This document shows, one piece after another, positions 1-8,593 of a stretch of 24,189 nt of DNA (its first letter is position 1; each line of letters begins with the position of its first letter). Position numbers and translations under genes: made by a program. The notes under the pieces were generated by a model. The model was not told where the DNA came from. It worked only from the letters and a program-made list of their open reading frames with translations, and did no database searches. This DNA comes from W-Chloroflexi-9 sp045863195 (GTDB taxonomy: Bacteria > Chloroflexota > Dehalococcoidia > UBA2979), in the NCBI GenBank assembly GCA_045863195.1, contig BTUI01000019.1, positions 1 through 24,189 of the forward strand, in the 5' to 3' direction.

Positions 1-1871
1 GTCAGCGCCCGCAGGTAGCCCGTGTCTTCGTCCTCCGACTCCTCCCGGACCGCCTTCATGAGACTCTCCCTGAGCTCGGCCGAGCCCGGAAGGACCTCTC
101 CCCGTAGCCGTGCCACCTGGGCCTCGAGGAGCGCCCTCCGCTCCGGCTTGTGCGACGCGTAGCGAGTTCGCAGCTCGGACAGGAGCGCGTCCGCCTCGTC
201 GAGGCATGCCTCACGGTGGTCCGCGATGAATGAGGCGTAGTTCATCATGTTGTTGGGGTGCCGGGGCTGCATTCTCAGTGACAGTGCAAACAGAACGTCA
301 GCGAAGTCATAGGCTCCGAACTTCTCGACCCAGAGGGCGAGGTTCCCGATCTCGTTGGCTCGGTCAGCAGATATCTTCTCTCCATGCTGGCCCGCCACCT
401 TGTAGGCTTCGAGGGCGTTCTGCAGGGCGCCCATCCGGTCGTCGTTCTGCTCGGCGGTCCTCGCTTCGTAGTACTTCGTCATGAACTGGACCTCGGAGTC
501 GCCGCCCAAGACCGTGTCCATGTCGAACCGGAAGGGCACCTGTCTGCCAATGTCATCCCCTGCTGCCCTCTCGTCGCCGCCAAAGAAGAAGTGCGGAGCC
601 AGCGCGATGTATCGGACCAGGTCGCGAGGAAGGGGCGCGTCAAAGAACGCGCCACGAAACAATGGCTTGAGGCGCGCCGTGAGGAAGTTCAGCTTCTCGT
701 CGTCGCGTTCCTCCTCTCTGACGAAGGCGATGCACGCGGACTCCAGCTCCCGCCAACCTCGCTCGGCCCTGGTGTCCCCCTGAAGTGCGGGGGTCAGGAG
801 CTGGTCGTGAAAGTCACGCCACGAATATTGTAGTACGCGTCGTTTGATGACGTGCTCGGGCGGTTCACTTCGGTCCAGCGCGCTCCGGATGTCGGGCCGA
901 ATCGTGTTGAGGCAGCGCTTCACTGCGCGAGGCGTCTTGATTCGCAGCCCCTTCTCGAGGAGCTGCACGTTGTCGGAGATGGCGTGCGAGACGGCGTCGT
1001 CGCCGTAGGTTGCGAGGAGTTTCGTCACGTAGCTACGAAGCCGTTGCGTGTCGAGGGGCGGCAGGGTGATCGTGTGCTGAACGTACTTTTCGAGGGCGTG
1101 GTCTGGGTCGACCGTCGAGCCACCGTCCTTCTGTGCCCGATAGAGGAGAGCCTGCCGAAGCGCTTGGTGATCGAGGGCCAGCACGAAGAACAGGTTGGGC
1201 ACGCTGCCCCACTGCTGAGTGATGTCGAGGATCTCGGAGACCAGCGCCGGTGAGCACCGGTCCAGGTCGTCGATGAGAATAGCAAGCACGCGCGACGAGT
1301 TCGGTGTGCCGGTCTGACCCTCTCCGCGTATCTCCTTTGCCAGGAGCTCAGGAAAATCAATGACTCGCGCGAGTTCGTGGGACGTTCGGCGAAGCGTTTG
1401 ATCCACGAGGACGGCCGCGGTCGACGGGTCCGAAGGCAGCGCCTCGAGACTGCCCACCGTTGCCGTCTCGAACAGCCGGAGCGCCATCCTCGGGCTCCCC
1501 GCCAGGCTCGTCAGGGCGCGCATGGCCAGGGTGCTGCGGACGTCGGCGTCCACGCCCACGTAGGCCGACGCCACATAGTCGCACTGAACCAGGCGATGTG
1601 CGTTGCCACCTGCGCTGCGGCGAGCGGTCTCGGCGATCATCCGTAGCAGGCTGCTCTTGCCGCAGCCCCACTCGGCGTGAATGGCGAAGGTCATGGAGTC
1701 GCTGTCGGCCCTGGACGCATTGCCGGGCTCCTCGGACAGCAGGGGACGTGTGATCCGCTCCGCGACGTCGCGCACCTGGTCTCGAGTGCTGGCGCCGTCC
1801 TCGATCCAGAGAAGGTCCGAGTCCACTCCAACGGGTCGGTCCGAAAAATAGAGCCAGCGGTTGTTGGTCAT
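1..1871 (-). CDS. KAP-family P-loop NTPase, C-terminus cut by window edge
   Basis: The minus strand is open without a stop from the ATG at 1871 to base 1, giving 623 residues of an unfinished protein. I see a Walker A loop AEWGCGKSS at about residues 66-74 and a Walker B ILIDDLDRC at about 198-206. DDLDRC is the hallmark of KAP NTPases, a STAND-related P-loop class found in membrane-linked signalling and phage-defence proteins. Many KAP proteins carry two membrane helices between Walker A and B; none is evident here, so this one is probably soluble. The last 150 or so visible residues are helical and look TPR-like (NDDRMGALQNALEAYKVAG). The start overlaps the stop of the upstream FGE-fold gene by one base (TGATG), so the two are probably translationally coupled and work together. 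The NTPase family is secure; the defence role is inference from family and neighbours. Confidence 0.88.
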   Translation of the reverse strand, partial: MTNNRWLYFSDRPVGVDSDLLWIEDGASTRDQVRDVAERITRPLLSEEPGNASRADSDSMTFAIHAEWGCGKSSLLRMIAETARRSAGGNAHRLVQCDYVASAYVGVDADVRSTLAMRALTSLAGSPRMALRLFETATVGSLEALPSDPSTAAVLVDQTLRRTSHELARVIDFPELLAKEIRGEGQTGTPNSSRVLAILIDDLDRCSPALVSEILDITQQWGSVPNLFFVLALDHQALRQALLYRAQKDGGSTVDPDHALEKYVQHTITLPPLDTQRLRSYVTKLLATYGDDAVSHAISDNVQLLEKGLRIKTPRAVKRCLNTIRPDIRSALDRSEPPEHVIKRRVLQYSWRDFHDQLLTPALQGDTRAERGWRELESACIAFVREEERDDEKLNFLTARLKPLFRGAFFDAPLPRDLVRYIALAPHFFFGGDERAAGDDIGRQVPFRFDMDTVLGGDSEVQFMTKYYEARTAEQNDDRMGALQNALEAYKVAGQHGEKISADRANEIGNLALWVEKFGAYDFADVLFALSLRMQPRHPNNMMNYASFIADHREACLDEADALLSELRTRYASHKPERRALLEAQVARLRGEVLPGSAELRESLMKAVREESEDEDTGYLRAL

Positions 1872-3109
1872 CACCCTCCTCTCTGCCGTCTCGGTGACGT
1901 GGGCGTGGTCGCGCAGTCCCGGGATACGATGCTGGGCCAGATCTGGGTGGTGAGCAGGACGCTCAGGTCATCCAAGGTGGCAACGCATCGAAATGAGATG
2001 GTCCTCGCCTGCGCCACGAACGGAACAGGGTCTGCGGAGATGCAGAGCTGCCCCTCGGGCTGCCTGTAGTCACCGCCGCAAACACCCCATGTGCCATCTC
2101 CGATTCGCACGAGCTCGTAGAAGTTCCCCACGATGTCGCGGAGGCCGATCAGGTTCTGAGGCGGAAACCGAGATACGGGGGTCGGTGCAAAGCGCCTCCT
2201 GACATCGCCATGGTTGCACCGGCTGGCCACGAACGCGCGTCCCCACGGGTAGTTCGGGACCGGGTCGACTCCCCCCGCGGCAGCCTGGCGCCACTGCAAC
2301 AACGTCGGGAGGTTCTTCCCGTGCGCCGCGGCATAGGTCAGCGCGTCATCGGAGTTCAGCCCGCTCGCGGGGAACTCGCCCGAACCCGCCACTCCCTCCC
2401 AGGGGTCCTCCCAGAACAGCTCTCCGGGGCGACGGGAGAGGAACGTGGACCAGTCTCTCGCGGTCACCGGGTCGCGGTCCACGTAGAAACCGCCCGCGCC
2501 CGCCGGGACCCAGGCCATGACTCGCCCATCGAGGGGCCAGCGAATCAGCGGAGGGGTCCCTGCGGCGAGGTTCTCCAGGCGCGGCTCGGGAACCTCCGCA
2601 GGTGCCGCGGTATCGCCGATGGTGGCGGCTGAGTCGCCGGGGGTGGCGAAATCTCTCGTACCCTCGGCGAGGAGCCACTCGACGACGAGGACGAGCGAGG
2701 CGAGAGGGAGGTCCACATCGTCCCTGCTGACCTTTCCCCAAAGCGTCTCGTCCTCGAAGTGGCCATGGGTAGCCGCGTTTCCCCAGCGTTGGATGTTCTC
2801 CAAGTGCAGCTTGATGCGCAACGGAAGCAGGCGTCGCTTGTTGAGTTCCACGAACAACTCGTTGAACGCAGACCTCGACCAGTCTCCGGCGTCGTGCTCG
2901 GAGAGTGCAAGCCGCATGGAGCGCTCGGCCGTCTTTCGGATCTGGGTCAACGCTGCCTCGGGCTCGACGCTCAAGACTTTGCGGGCGACGTCCACAGCGT
3001 CCTGCAGGTAAGTGCGGTCGGTGTGCTTCACGCTGGCAGTCTCCCGCGAGAGCGCGGCCAAAGCCGTAGTAAGGAACACGTCGCACAATGCGGGGTGTTT
3101 GTCAACCAC
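1871..3109 (-). CDS. HEPN/DUF4145-like plus FGE-sulfatase-fold (SUMF1-like) protein
   Basis: About 412 residues from a GTG at 3109, preceded by GAAGG; an in-frame ATG at 3202 lacks a ribosome site and adds 31 residues unlike protein, so I prefer the GTG. Residues about 35-150 are helical and resemble DUF4145/HEPN domains, with QIRKTAERSMRLAL and then RWGNAATH, which fits the HEPN pattern R-x6-H (R108, H115). After a Pro/Ala linker, residues about 198-399 resemble the formylglycine-generating-enzyme fold: WVPAGAGGFYVDRDPVT, LPTLLQWRQAA, YPWGR, LIGLRDIVGNFYEL and a final ISFRCVA. This C-type-lectin-like fold acts as a sulfatase activator in some proteins and as a ligand-binding module in others; no sulfatase is nearby, so ligand binding seems likelier. 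The one-base overlap with the KAP NTPase gene suggests a sensor/effector partner for it. Domain calls are from motif reading; the function is inferred. Confidence 0.8.
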   Translation of the reverse strand: MVDKHPALCDVFLTTALAALSRETASVKHTDRTYLQDAVDVARKVLSVEPEAALTQIRKTAERSMRLALSEHDAGDWSRSAFNELFVELNKRRLLPLRIKLHLENIQRWGNAATHGHFEDETLWGKVSRDDVDLPLASLVLVVEWLLAEGTRDFATPGDSAATIGDTAAPAEVPEPRLENLAAGTPPLIRWPLDGRVMAWVPAGAGGFYVDRDPVTARDWSTFLSRRPGELFWEDPWEGVAGSGEFPASGLNSDDALTYAAAHGKNLPTLLQWRQAAAGGVDPVPNYPWGRAFVASRCNHGDVRRRFAPTPVSRFPPQNLIGLRDIVGNFYELVRIGDGTWGVCGGDYRQPEGQLCISADPVPFVAQARTISFRCVATLDDLSVLLTTQIWPSIVSRDCATTPTSPRRQRGG

Positions 3110-3318
3110 ATCGCCTTCGGCTCGCTGAGGCGGCCGGTGTGGAGTGGGACTGACGCAGGTGGCCCCGTACACGAAACGGCGCTTGCGGTCGGCGCTGATC
3201 ATGGGCGATGTCCATCCGGTGGAGCCCGTCGTGGAGACGGACGACGCGGAGGAGGAGCGCGCGCACGGCCGCTCGGGGTGTGCGCTCGGCGCTGTGAGCC
3301 GCGACCCCTACCGCGTGC

Positions 3319-3589
3319 GTGCGCGTTCCCCTCGCGGCGCGGGCCCTGGCGAAGCGCGCGACGGGCCGCGTCACCGCGTTGCGCCGGGGTCCACGGGGAA
3401 TGCTGGGCGGCCGCGGCGCCCACTGGGCCGAGGGCGGGGACGTGGTGGGCGTCGCGGTGGGAACGGTCCACCGATTTCAACGTGGCCGCGTCGCGGGCGC
3501 GCGTCCACCTGGTGGTCGTCGGTGATCCAGACGTCCTCTCCCGGGGCGAGGTGACCCGGGAGCTGGTGCGGGCGGCGCGGGTGGGGTGA
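3319..3589 (+). pseudogene. Relic of a UPF1-like SF1 helicase, C-terminal part
   Basis: No intact gene lies between 3203 and 3684. The plus strand instead preserves pieces of an SF1 helicase C-terminus in two frames. The first reads ALRRGPRGMLGG, then VVGVAVGTVHRFQ, a motif-V-like segment, ending at 3480. The second begins at 3476 and reads FNVAASRARVHLVVVGDP (motif VI, normally NVAVSRAR..LVVVGD), ending in a TGA at 3587-3589. In intact relatives a stretch of residues separates HRFQ from FNVA; here they abut across the shared bases TTCAA, which looks like a microhomology deletion. The alternative is chance similarity, but two ordered helicase motifs make that unlikely. Nothing recognisable was found in 3203-3318. 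Confidence 0.55.
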
Positions 3590-3648
3590 GCGGCAGGCGC
3601 GAGTCCGTGGCCTTGGTGTCCGAGGGTCGGCGGCGTCTCCCTCGTGCC

Positions 3649-3677
3649 TTGCGCCGCGCGGGTCCGTTGGCTACGGT
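3649..3677 (+). promoter_or_regulatory. Putative sigma70-type promoter of the AAA-nuclease gene
   Basis: TTGCGC (3649-3654), a 17-bp spacer and TACGGT (3672-3677) lie just ahead of the ATG at 3685. The -10 ends seven bases before the start codon and there is no convincing ribosome site, so transcription would begin at or next to the A of ATG, giving a leaderless mRNA. The match is modest (-35 three to four of six, -10 three of six), so this is a sequence-based guess. Confidence 0.4.
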
Positions 3678-3684
3678 GGCCTCC

Positions 3685-5247
3685 ATGAGGTTCTTCAATA
3701 CTGCGGGGCCCTGCATCGAGGGCATGCACTACATGCTCCCGCCGCTCGACCGCATCCCCGAGGCGCGCGGGCTCGTGGACCGGGGGGCGTACTTCGTCAT
3801 CCACGCGCCGCGGCAGTCGGGCAAGACCACCTCGCTGCGGGCGCTGGCCGCGGCCCTCACGGCCGAGGGACGCTACGCGGCGCTCGCCTTCTCGTGTGAG
3901 ACTGCCGCCATGGTCGGCGACGACTATGCGGCGGCGCAGCAGGCAATCCTGCACCAGATCGGCGTTGGCGCTCGCCTCGACCTGCCCAGGGAGCTGCGTC
4001 CGCCTGCGCTTCCTTTATCGACGCCGCCTAACGGCCTCCTCACCGATGCGCTGGTCGAGTGGAGCCTCGCGTGCCCTCGCCCCCTGGTGCTCCTCTTCGA
4101 CGAGATCGACGCGGTGCGCGGCGACAGCCTCCGGTCCGTGCTCAGCCAGCTCCGCGCGGGGTTCGTCGCCCGTGGGCGCGGGTTCCCGTGGTCGGTGGTG
4201 CTCTGCGGCATGCGCGACGTCAGCGACTACCGCACCGCGGCGGGCGCAGACCCGGACCACATCGGCCTGTCGAGCCCCTTCAACGTGAAGTCCAAGACCC
4301 TGAGCCTCGGGCGCTTCAGCCGGAGCGAGGTCGCGGCGCTCTACGCCCAGCACACGGCCGACACGGGCCAGCCCTTCGTGGACGGCGCCATCGACCGCGC
4401 CCTGGAGCTCACCGGCGGGCAGCCCTGGCTCGTCAACGCGCTCGCCCGCGAGGTCGTCGAGGAGATCGGAGTGCCTCCGGCGGAGCCCATCGCCGCCGCC
4501 CACTGCGAGGAGGCCAAGGAGCGGCTCATCCTCGCGCGGCAGACCCACCTCGACTCCCTGGTCGCCCGGCTCCAGGAGCCGCGAGTCAGGCGCATCGTGG
4601 CGCCGCTGCTCTCCGGCGACGCCCTCGGGGGCGACGAGTACGACGACGACGCCGCGTTCGTGCGCGACCTGGGCCTCGTCACCGACAAGCCCCTGCGCAT
4701 CGCCAACCCCATCTACCGGGAGGTCATCGTCCGCGTCCTGGCCGGCGCCGCCGACGACAACATCCGGCTCCCCGACCGGGCCTGGGCACAGGCCGACGGC
4801 CGCCTCGACCTGCGGGCGCTCCTCGACGCCTTCGCGGACTTCTGGCGCGAGCAGGGCGCCGCCCTCGCCCCGAGGATGCCCTACCACGAGGTGGCCGCCC
4901 AGCTCGTGCTGTCCGCCTGGCTCCAGCGCGTCGTCAACGGTGGCGGCTTCGTGGACCGGGAGTACGGCGTCGGGATGAAGCGCATCGACGTGCTCGTGCG
5001 GTGGCCCCTCGGCGGCGGCTGGCAGCGCGAGGCCCTGGAGCTCAAGATGCGCCGCGCGGGAGAGGCAGACCCGACGCCGGAGGGGTTGCGGCAGATCGAG
5101 GGCCATCTGACGTCGCTCGGCCTCCAGCACGGGTGGCTCGTCGTCTTCGACCGCCGCCCCGACGCTCCCCCGGTCGCCGAGCGCACCCGCTTCGAGGAGG
5201 GGCAGACGCCCACCCTCGGGCTCGCCGTGTCGATCCTGCACGCCTGA
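3685..5247 (+). CDS. AAA ATPase with C-terminal PD-(D/E)XK-like nuclease domain
   Basis: 520 residues from the ATG at 3685. The opening MRFFNTAGPCIEGMHYMLPP is the usual N-terminus of this family of predicted ATP-binding proteins (typically FNTAGP...HY..PPLxR), so the 33 extra in-frame codons upstream are rejected. Walker A is APRQSGKTT (about 41-49) and Walker B is LVLLFDEID (about 134-142). Near the C-terminus RIDVLVRW (D435) is followed by LELK (E452, K454), then a Gln-containing helix and GWLVVFDRRP, the order expected of a PD-(D/E)XK nuclease core. The arrangement matches the AAA-ATPase-like/PDDEXK_9 class, common in high-G+C and deltaproteobacterial accessory regions. It probably acts on nucleic acid in the cytoplasm, in defence or as a selfish element; catalysis is not established. 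It lies 241 bp upstream of the HEPN-STAND gene on the same strand. Confidence 0.87.
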   Translation: MRFFNTAGPCIEGMHYMLPPLDRIPEARGLVDRGAYFVIHAPRQSGKTTSLRALAAALTAEGRYAALAFSCETAAMVGDDYAAAQQAILHQIGVGARLDLPRELRPPALPLSTPPNGLLTDALVEWSLACPRPLVLLFDEIDAVRGDSLRSVLSQLRAGFVARGRGFPWSVVLCGMRDVSDYRTAAGADPDHIGLSSPFNVKSKTLSLGRFSRSEVAALYAQHTADTGQPFVDGAIDRALELTGGQPWLVNALAREVVEEIGVPPAEPIAAAHCEEAKERLILARQTHLDSLVARLQEPRVRRIVAPLLSGDALGGDEYDDDAAFVRDLGLVTDKPLRIANPIYREVIVRVLAGAADDNIRLPDRAWAQADGRLDLRALLDAFADFWREQGAALAPRMPYHEVAAQLVLSAWLQRVVNGGGFVDREYGVGMKRIDVLVRWPLGGGWQREALELKMRRAGEADPTPEGLRQIEGHLTSLGLQHGWLVVFDRRPDAPPVAERTRFEEGQTPTLGLAVSILHA

Positions 5248-5434
5248 CGGGGCTCGCCGTGGGTCAGACGCTGCGAGGTGCGACGACCCGAGGCTTCCGC
5301 ACGTCGTGCTGCGTCATGCCCTCCCGCCTGTGAGCCGACCCGCCGCTCGCTCCGGCTCGCTGTCCTCTGTCAGATCGGGACGTCTCGATGTTCCTTGGGG
5401 GGGACACAGCGGTCGGGTGGAGCGGTGTTTCCCG

Positions 5435-5464
5435 TTGACAGCGCCCGGATTCAGGACCGATTCT
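5435..5464 (+). promoter_or_regulatory. Putative promoter of the HEPN-STAND gene
   Basis: A perfect -35 TTGACA (5435-5440) is followed after 18 bp by GATTCT (5459-5464), a weak -10. Transcription would begin near 5471, leaving a short leader with the ribosome site GGGAGGTG (about 5478-5485) before the ATG at 5489. If real, the STAND gene is expressed independently of the AAA-nuclease gene upstream. Confidence 0.45.
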
Positions 5465-5488
5465 AGGCGACACACAGGGAGGTGGCCG

Positions 5489-8400
5489 ATGGCGGGGAGT
5501 GATGAGGTGCGGGAGCTGATCGAGCGGCTGCCGTATCCGGTGGCTCGGGCGGCGGCGGTGGCGTTCGACGAGGGGGCGACACCTCAGCTCCGGCTGTGGA
5601 ACGTACCGCACGCCGCGTACCAGGCGCTTCGGATGGTGACGCTCCCCGTCGTGGCGCAGTACCTGGACGCGCCGGTGGAGACGGCGGCCATGGCGGACCA
5701 GAAGGCCGTGGCAGACATTGCGGCGGCCCTGGCGGAGCTGCGGCACCCGTTCTACCCGTCGTGGGTCACGCTGCTCGACACGCTGGCGAAGAAGGTGACG
5801 CCCTCCACGGTGGGCATCGAGCCGTTGCTCCCGCTCCGGGACGTGAAGGCGGCCCTCGACGGGGCAAAGCAGACGGCGCCCGACCCGCTGTACCCGTGCC
5901 CCCGGGGTGATGGTTCGCACCCGCCGCACGCGCTGATCTGGGGGCTTCGCAATGGCCTCGCCCATGGCGGGGACCTGCCGCCCGATCACGAGTCGCTGCG
6001 GCTGCTCGCGCTCTACCTTCCGTTGGTCGCCGCCCTCCTGCGCGCCGTGGCGCCGCTCGCCGACGCCCGCCTCCTGCTCCTGGACGGCCCCATGGACGGC
6101 GAGTGGACGCGGGTGCGGTGGCTCAGAGGCCCGACCCTGGGCGGCGCCGAGGCCGTCGGGGACGACGAGGGGGCGGAGGAGGCGCTCCGCGGGAGCCCGG
6201 TCGTGCTGTCGCTGGGGCGGGGGCGGGCCGTCGGGCTCTGGCCGTTGCTGGTGGCGACCGAGGGGCAGGTCGTGGGCCTCTACGACGGGCACTACGACCG
6301 CAAGACCTATGACCCCGACGGCAAGGTCCGGGCGACGCAGCACCTGATCTACCTCGGCGCCGGCAGCGAACGCTGGCGGGAATCCTTGGGGTTCGAACGC
6401 CTCGTGGGGCGGCTCGAGGCGCGCAGGGCGGCGTGGAGCACCCCGCGCGAGAAGGCCGCGCCGTGGACCATCGCCGAGTGCGCCCGCTACACGACCGGGA
6501 CGACGGTGCTGGCGCTGCGCGGCGTGAAGTACCTGCCCGACGTGCACGTGGACCGGCCGGACCTGGCCCGCTGGGTCGGGTGGTGGCTCGACGGCAGCGA
6601 GTCGCCCGCGAGCACACCCGCCGCGCGGCGCTACCGGAACGGCCTGATCCTCGCCGGCGCGGCGGGCTCGGGCAAGACGGCGTGGTCGCTCCACCTGGCG
6701 GAGCGCCTGCTCGCCGAAGGGGTGCCCCCCGAGGCGGGCGACGCGGCGGCGCGCGAGGGGCGCAACATCGTGCTGCTCCTGCGGGGCGACCAGCTCCCGG
6801 AGCGCCCGGCCCGCCGGGAGCACGAGGGGCGGCTCCTGCCGACGGTCCTCGAGCACTTGGGCCTGCGCAACCAGGACTTCAAGGGCTTCGGCGACCTCTT
6901 CGCCCAGCTCGCGAGCCAGTGGGGCAAAGACCAGCGGCGTGACAGGCGCCTCGTGGTGTTGCTCGACGCGGTCAACGAGGCGCCCCTGCCCGTGGAGCTG
7001 CTCACCGAGGTGGGCGACCTCGTTGCGGCGGCCGCTGCGGTCCCGTGGTGCCGGGTGGCGGTGACGATGCGCGAGGAGCTGCTGGCCGTGGTGCTCGCCA
7101 GTGGGCACGGCCAGGAGCGCCCGCCGCTCTTCGCGTCGGACGCGTGGCTCTGGTCGCCGCCGGAGGCGGAGCTGCGCGACGCGGGACTCTCCCAGGCGCC
7201 CAGCCCCTGGACCCCGCTGCGGCTCCTGACGGTGGACGAGGCGGGCCTCGCTTACGAGCGCCTGCGGACGACCCGCGGCGCGCAAGCCTGCACGACCCCG
7301 TGGGCCCACCTGGGCGCCACCGTGCGAGAGGAGCTCCGGTCGCCGCTGCTGCTGTTCGTCCACCACCGGGCCTACGCGGGCCGGTCCGCGGCGCAGGCGA
7401 CCTTCAGCGAGCCTGGTGACACCGGCCTGGCGAGCACGAACCCCCGTCACGCCCTGCTTGGCGCCTACCTGGACCAGATCTTCCGCGAGTTCCCGCGCCT
7501 GGAGCGCGTGTGCATGGAGGTCGTCTCGCGCCTCGCCGAAGCCGGCCGCGCGCTGCTGTCCGACGCGGACGCCCGTGATCTCGCGGAGCGCCCGGACCCC
7601 ACGGGGCGCCGCGTGGAGCTGAGCCCGGCAGAGCAGCTCGTCCACGCGGGCCTGCTGCGCCGCCTCCCCGCCGGGGAGGGCAGCGGCTTCACCTTCGTCT
7701 TCGACTCCGTCCTCGAGGCGCTGCTCCACCGCCTGTGGTGCGAGCAGGCACCGGGGCTGCCGCTCGAGGCCCTGCAGGAGCGCGTGCGGCGCGGGATCGA
7801 GGCCGGCGCCCCCGAGGCGTGGTGGAACGCGTTCGCCTTCGTCTTCGACGACCTCCTGCGCGCAGGCAGGGCGGCCGACTGGCCGGCGCTGATCAACGGC
7901 ACGTCGCCACAGGCGCTCGACGCGGCCGCCGCGCGAGCGTGGGCGCTGGCCGCCGCGACGTGCGGAGTGGCCTCGGACGCGCCGGCCGAGGCGCTCCTCG
8001 CGACCCCGGCCGGGCTCGTGGTGGCGGCCTTCGGCGCGCGCCAGGAGCCGTGGGCCGCAGGGCGCCTCCGCGATCTGGACGCGGCGCTCGCGCACACGGG
8101 GCGCCCGGAGTGGAGCGCCCTGCTCCACGGGGCGGCCCGCACGATCCTAGAAGCGGTGGTCGCGGCCGGCGCCCGCGAGCTGCGCAACGACCTCGCGATG
8201 GTCGACAACAACCTCGGCAACGCCCTGCGAGGCCTCGGGCGGCTCGACGAGGCCGTCGCGGCCTACGGCCGGGCCCGGGAGCTTCGCGCCGAGCTGGTCG
8301 AGCGCGAGGGCCGGCTTCAGGTCCTGCCCGACCTGTGCATGACGCTCTACAACCTGCTGCTGGCCCTGTCGGACGCCCAGGAGGCAACCCGGCGGTCTGT

Positions 8401-8593
8401 CGCGCCGTCCGCCCTCGAGCAGGTCTTTCGGCTGGCTGTCGGCGTCCGCGGGAACGTCGGGTTCGAGCGGCTGCCGCGCACGTGGTTGGTCGAGCTGGCT
8501 GATGTGGTGGGTCTCGCTGCCCGGTGGCTGGACGGCGACGCCGGTGACACTGCCGCCCAGCTCCACGGCGAGATGCGATCAATTCTGGGGTAG
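5489..8593 (+). CDS. STAND/NACHT-like NTPase with N-terminal HEPN-like domain and C-terminal TPR
   Basis: 1034 residues from the ATG at 5489, chosen because GGGAGGTG lies just upstream; 61 further in-frame codons upstream have no ribosome site. Residues 1-200 are helical and contain LRNGLAHG at 153-160. R154-N155-x3-H159 is the R-x4-H motif of HEPN ribonucleases. A linker of about 180 residues with aromatic and glycine positions follows (VVGLYDGHYDRKTY). The NTPase has Walker A GAAGSGKT (390-397) and Walker B LVVLLDAVNEAP (488-499), typical of NACHT/STAND switches. The long C-terminal half is helical, and residues about 893-937 (NNLGNALRGLGRLDEAVAAY) form a clear TPR. Such proteins sense a signal with the C-terminus, oligomerise on ATP and activate the N-terminal effector; here the effector would be an RNase that stops growth on infection. 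NTPase and TPR are firm, HEPN probable, defence inferred. Confidence 0.85.
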   Translation: MAGSDEVRELIERLPYPVARAAAVAFDEGATPQLRLWNVPHAAYQALRMVTLPVVAQYLDAPVETAAMADQKAVADIAAALAELRHPFYPSWVTLLDTLAKKVTPSTVGIEPLLPLRDVKAALDGAKQTAPDPLYPCPRGDGSHPPHALIWGLRNGLAHGGDLPPDHESLRLLALYLPLVAALLRAVAPLADARLLLLDGPMDGEWTRVRWLRGPTLGGAEAVGDDEGAEEALRGSPVVLSLGRGRAVGLWPLLVATEGQVVGLYDGHYDRKTYDPDGKVRATQHLIYLGAGSERWRESLGFERLVGRLEARRAAWSTPREKAAPWTIAECARYTTGTTVLALRGVKYLPDVHVDRPDLARWVGWWLDGSESPASTPAARRYRNGLILAGAAGSGKTAWSLHLAERLLAEGVPPEAGDAAAREGRNIVLLLRGDQLPERPARREHEGRLLPTVLEHLGLRNQDFKGFGDLFAQLASQWGKDQRRDRRLVVLLDAVNEAPLPVELLTEVGDLVAAAAAVPWCRVAVTMREELLAVVLASGHGQERPPLFASDAWLWSPPEAELRDAGLSQAPSPWTPLRLLTVDEAGLAYERLRTTRGAQACTTPWAHLGATVREELRSPLLLFVHHRAYAGRSAAQATFSEPGDTGLASTNPRHALLGAYLDQIFREFPRLERVCMEVVSRLAEAGRALLSDADARDLAERPDPTGRRVELSPAEQLVHAGLLRRLPAGEGSGFTFVFDSVLEALLHRLWCEQAPGLPLEALQERVRRGIEAGAPEAWWNAFAFVFDDLLRAGRAADWPALINGTSPQALDAAAARAWALAAATCGVASDAPAEALLATPAGLVVAAFGARQEPWAAGRLRDLDAALAHTGRPEWSALLHGAARTILEAVVAAGARELRNDLAMVDNNLGNALRGLGRLDEAVAAYGRARELRAELVEREGRLQVLPDLCMTLYNLLLALSDAQEATRRSVAPSALEQVFRLAVGVRGNVGFERLPRTWLVELADVVGLAARWLDGDAGDTAAQLHGEMRSILG

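Noticed and set aside
1871..3109. Calling the FGE-fold gene a true formylglycine-generating enzyme
   Set aside because: No sulfatase gene nearby, the domain is short, and the catalytic cysteine pair is not evident.
4015..5241. 408-codon minus-strand frame opposite the AAA-nuclease gene
   Set aside because: Glu/Gly/Val-rich shadow frame; no motif, no ribosome site.
5264..8128. 954-codon minus-strand open frame opposite the STAND gene
   Set aside because: Arg/Gly/Ala/Pro-rich shadow of high-G+C codon bias; it has no domain motifs, while the plus strand encodes clear Walker, HEPN and TPR motifs.
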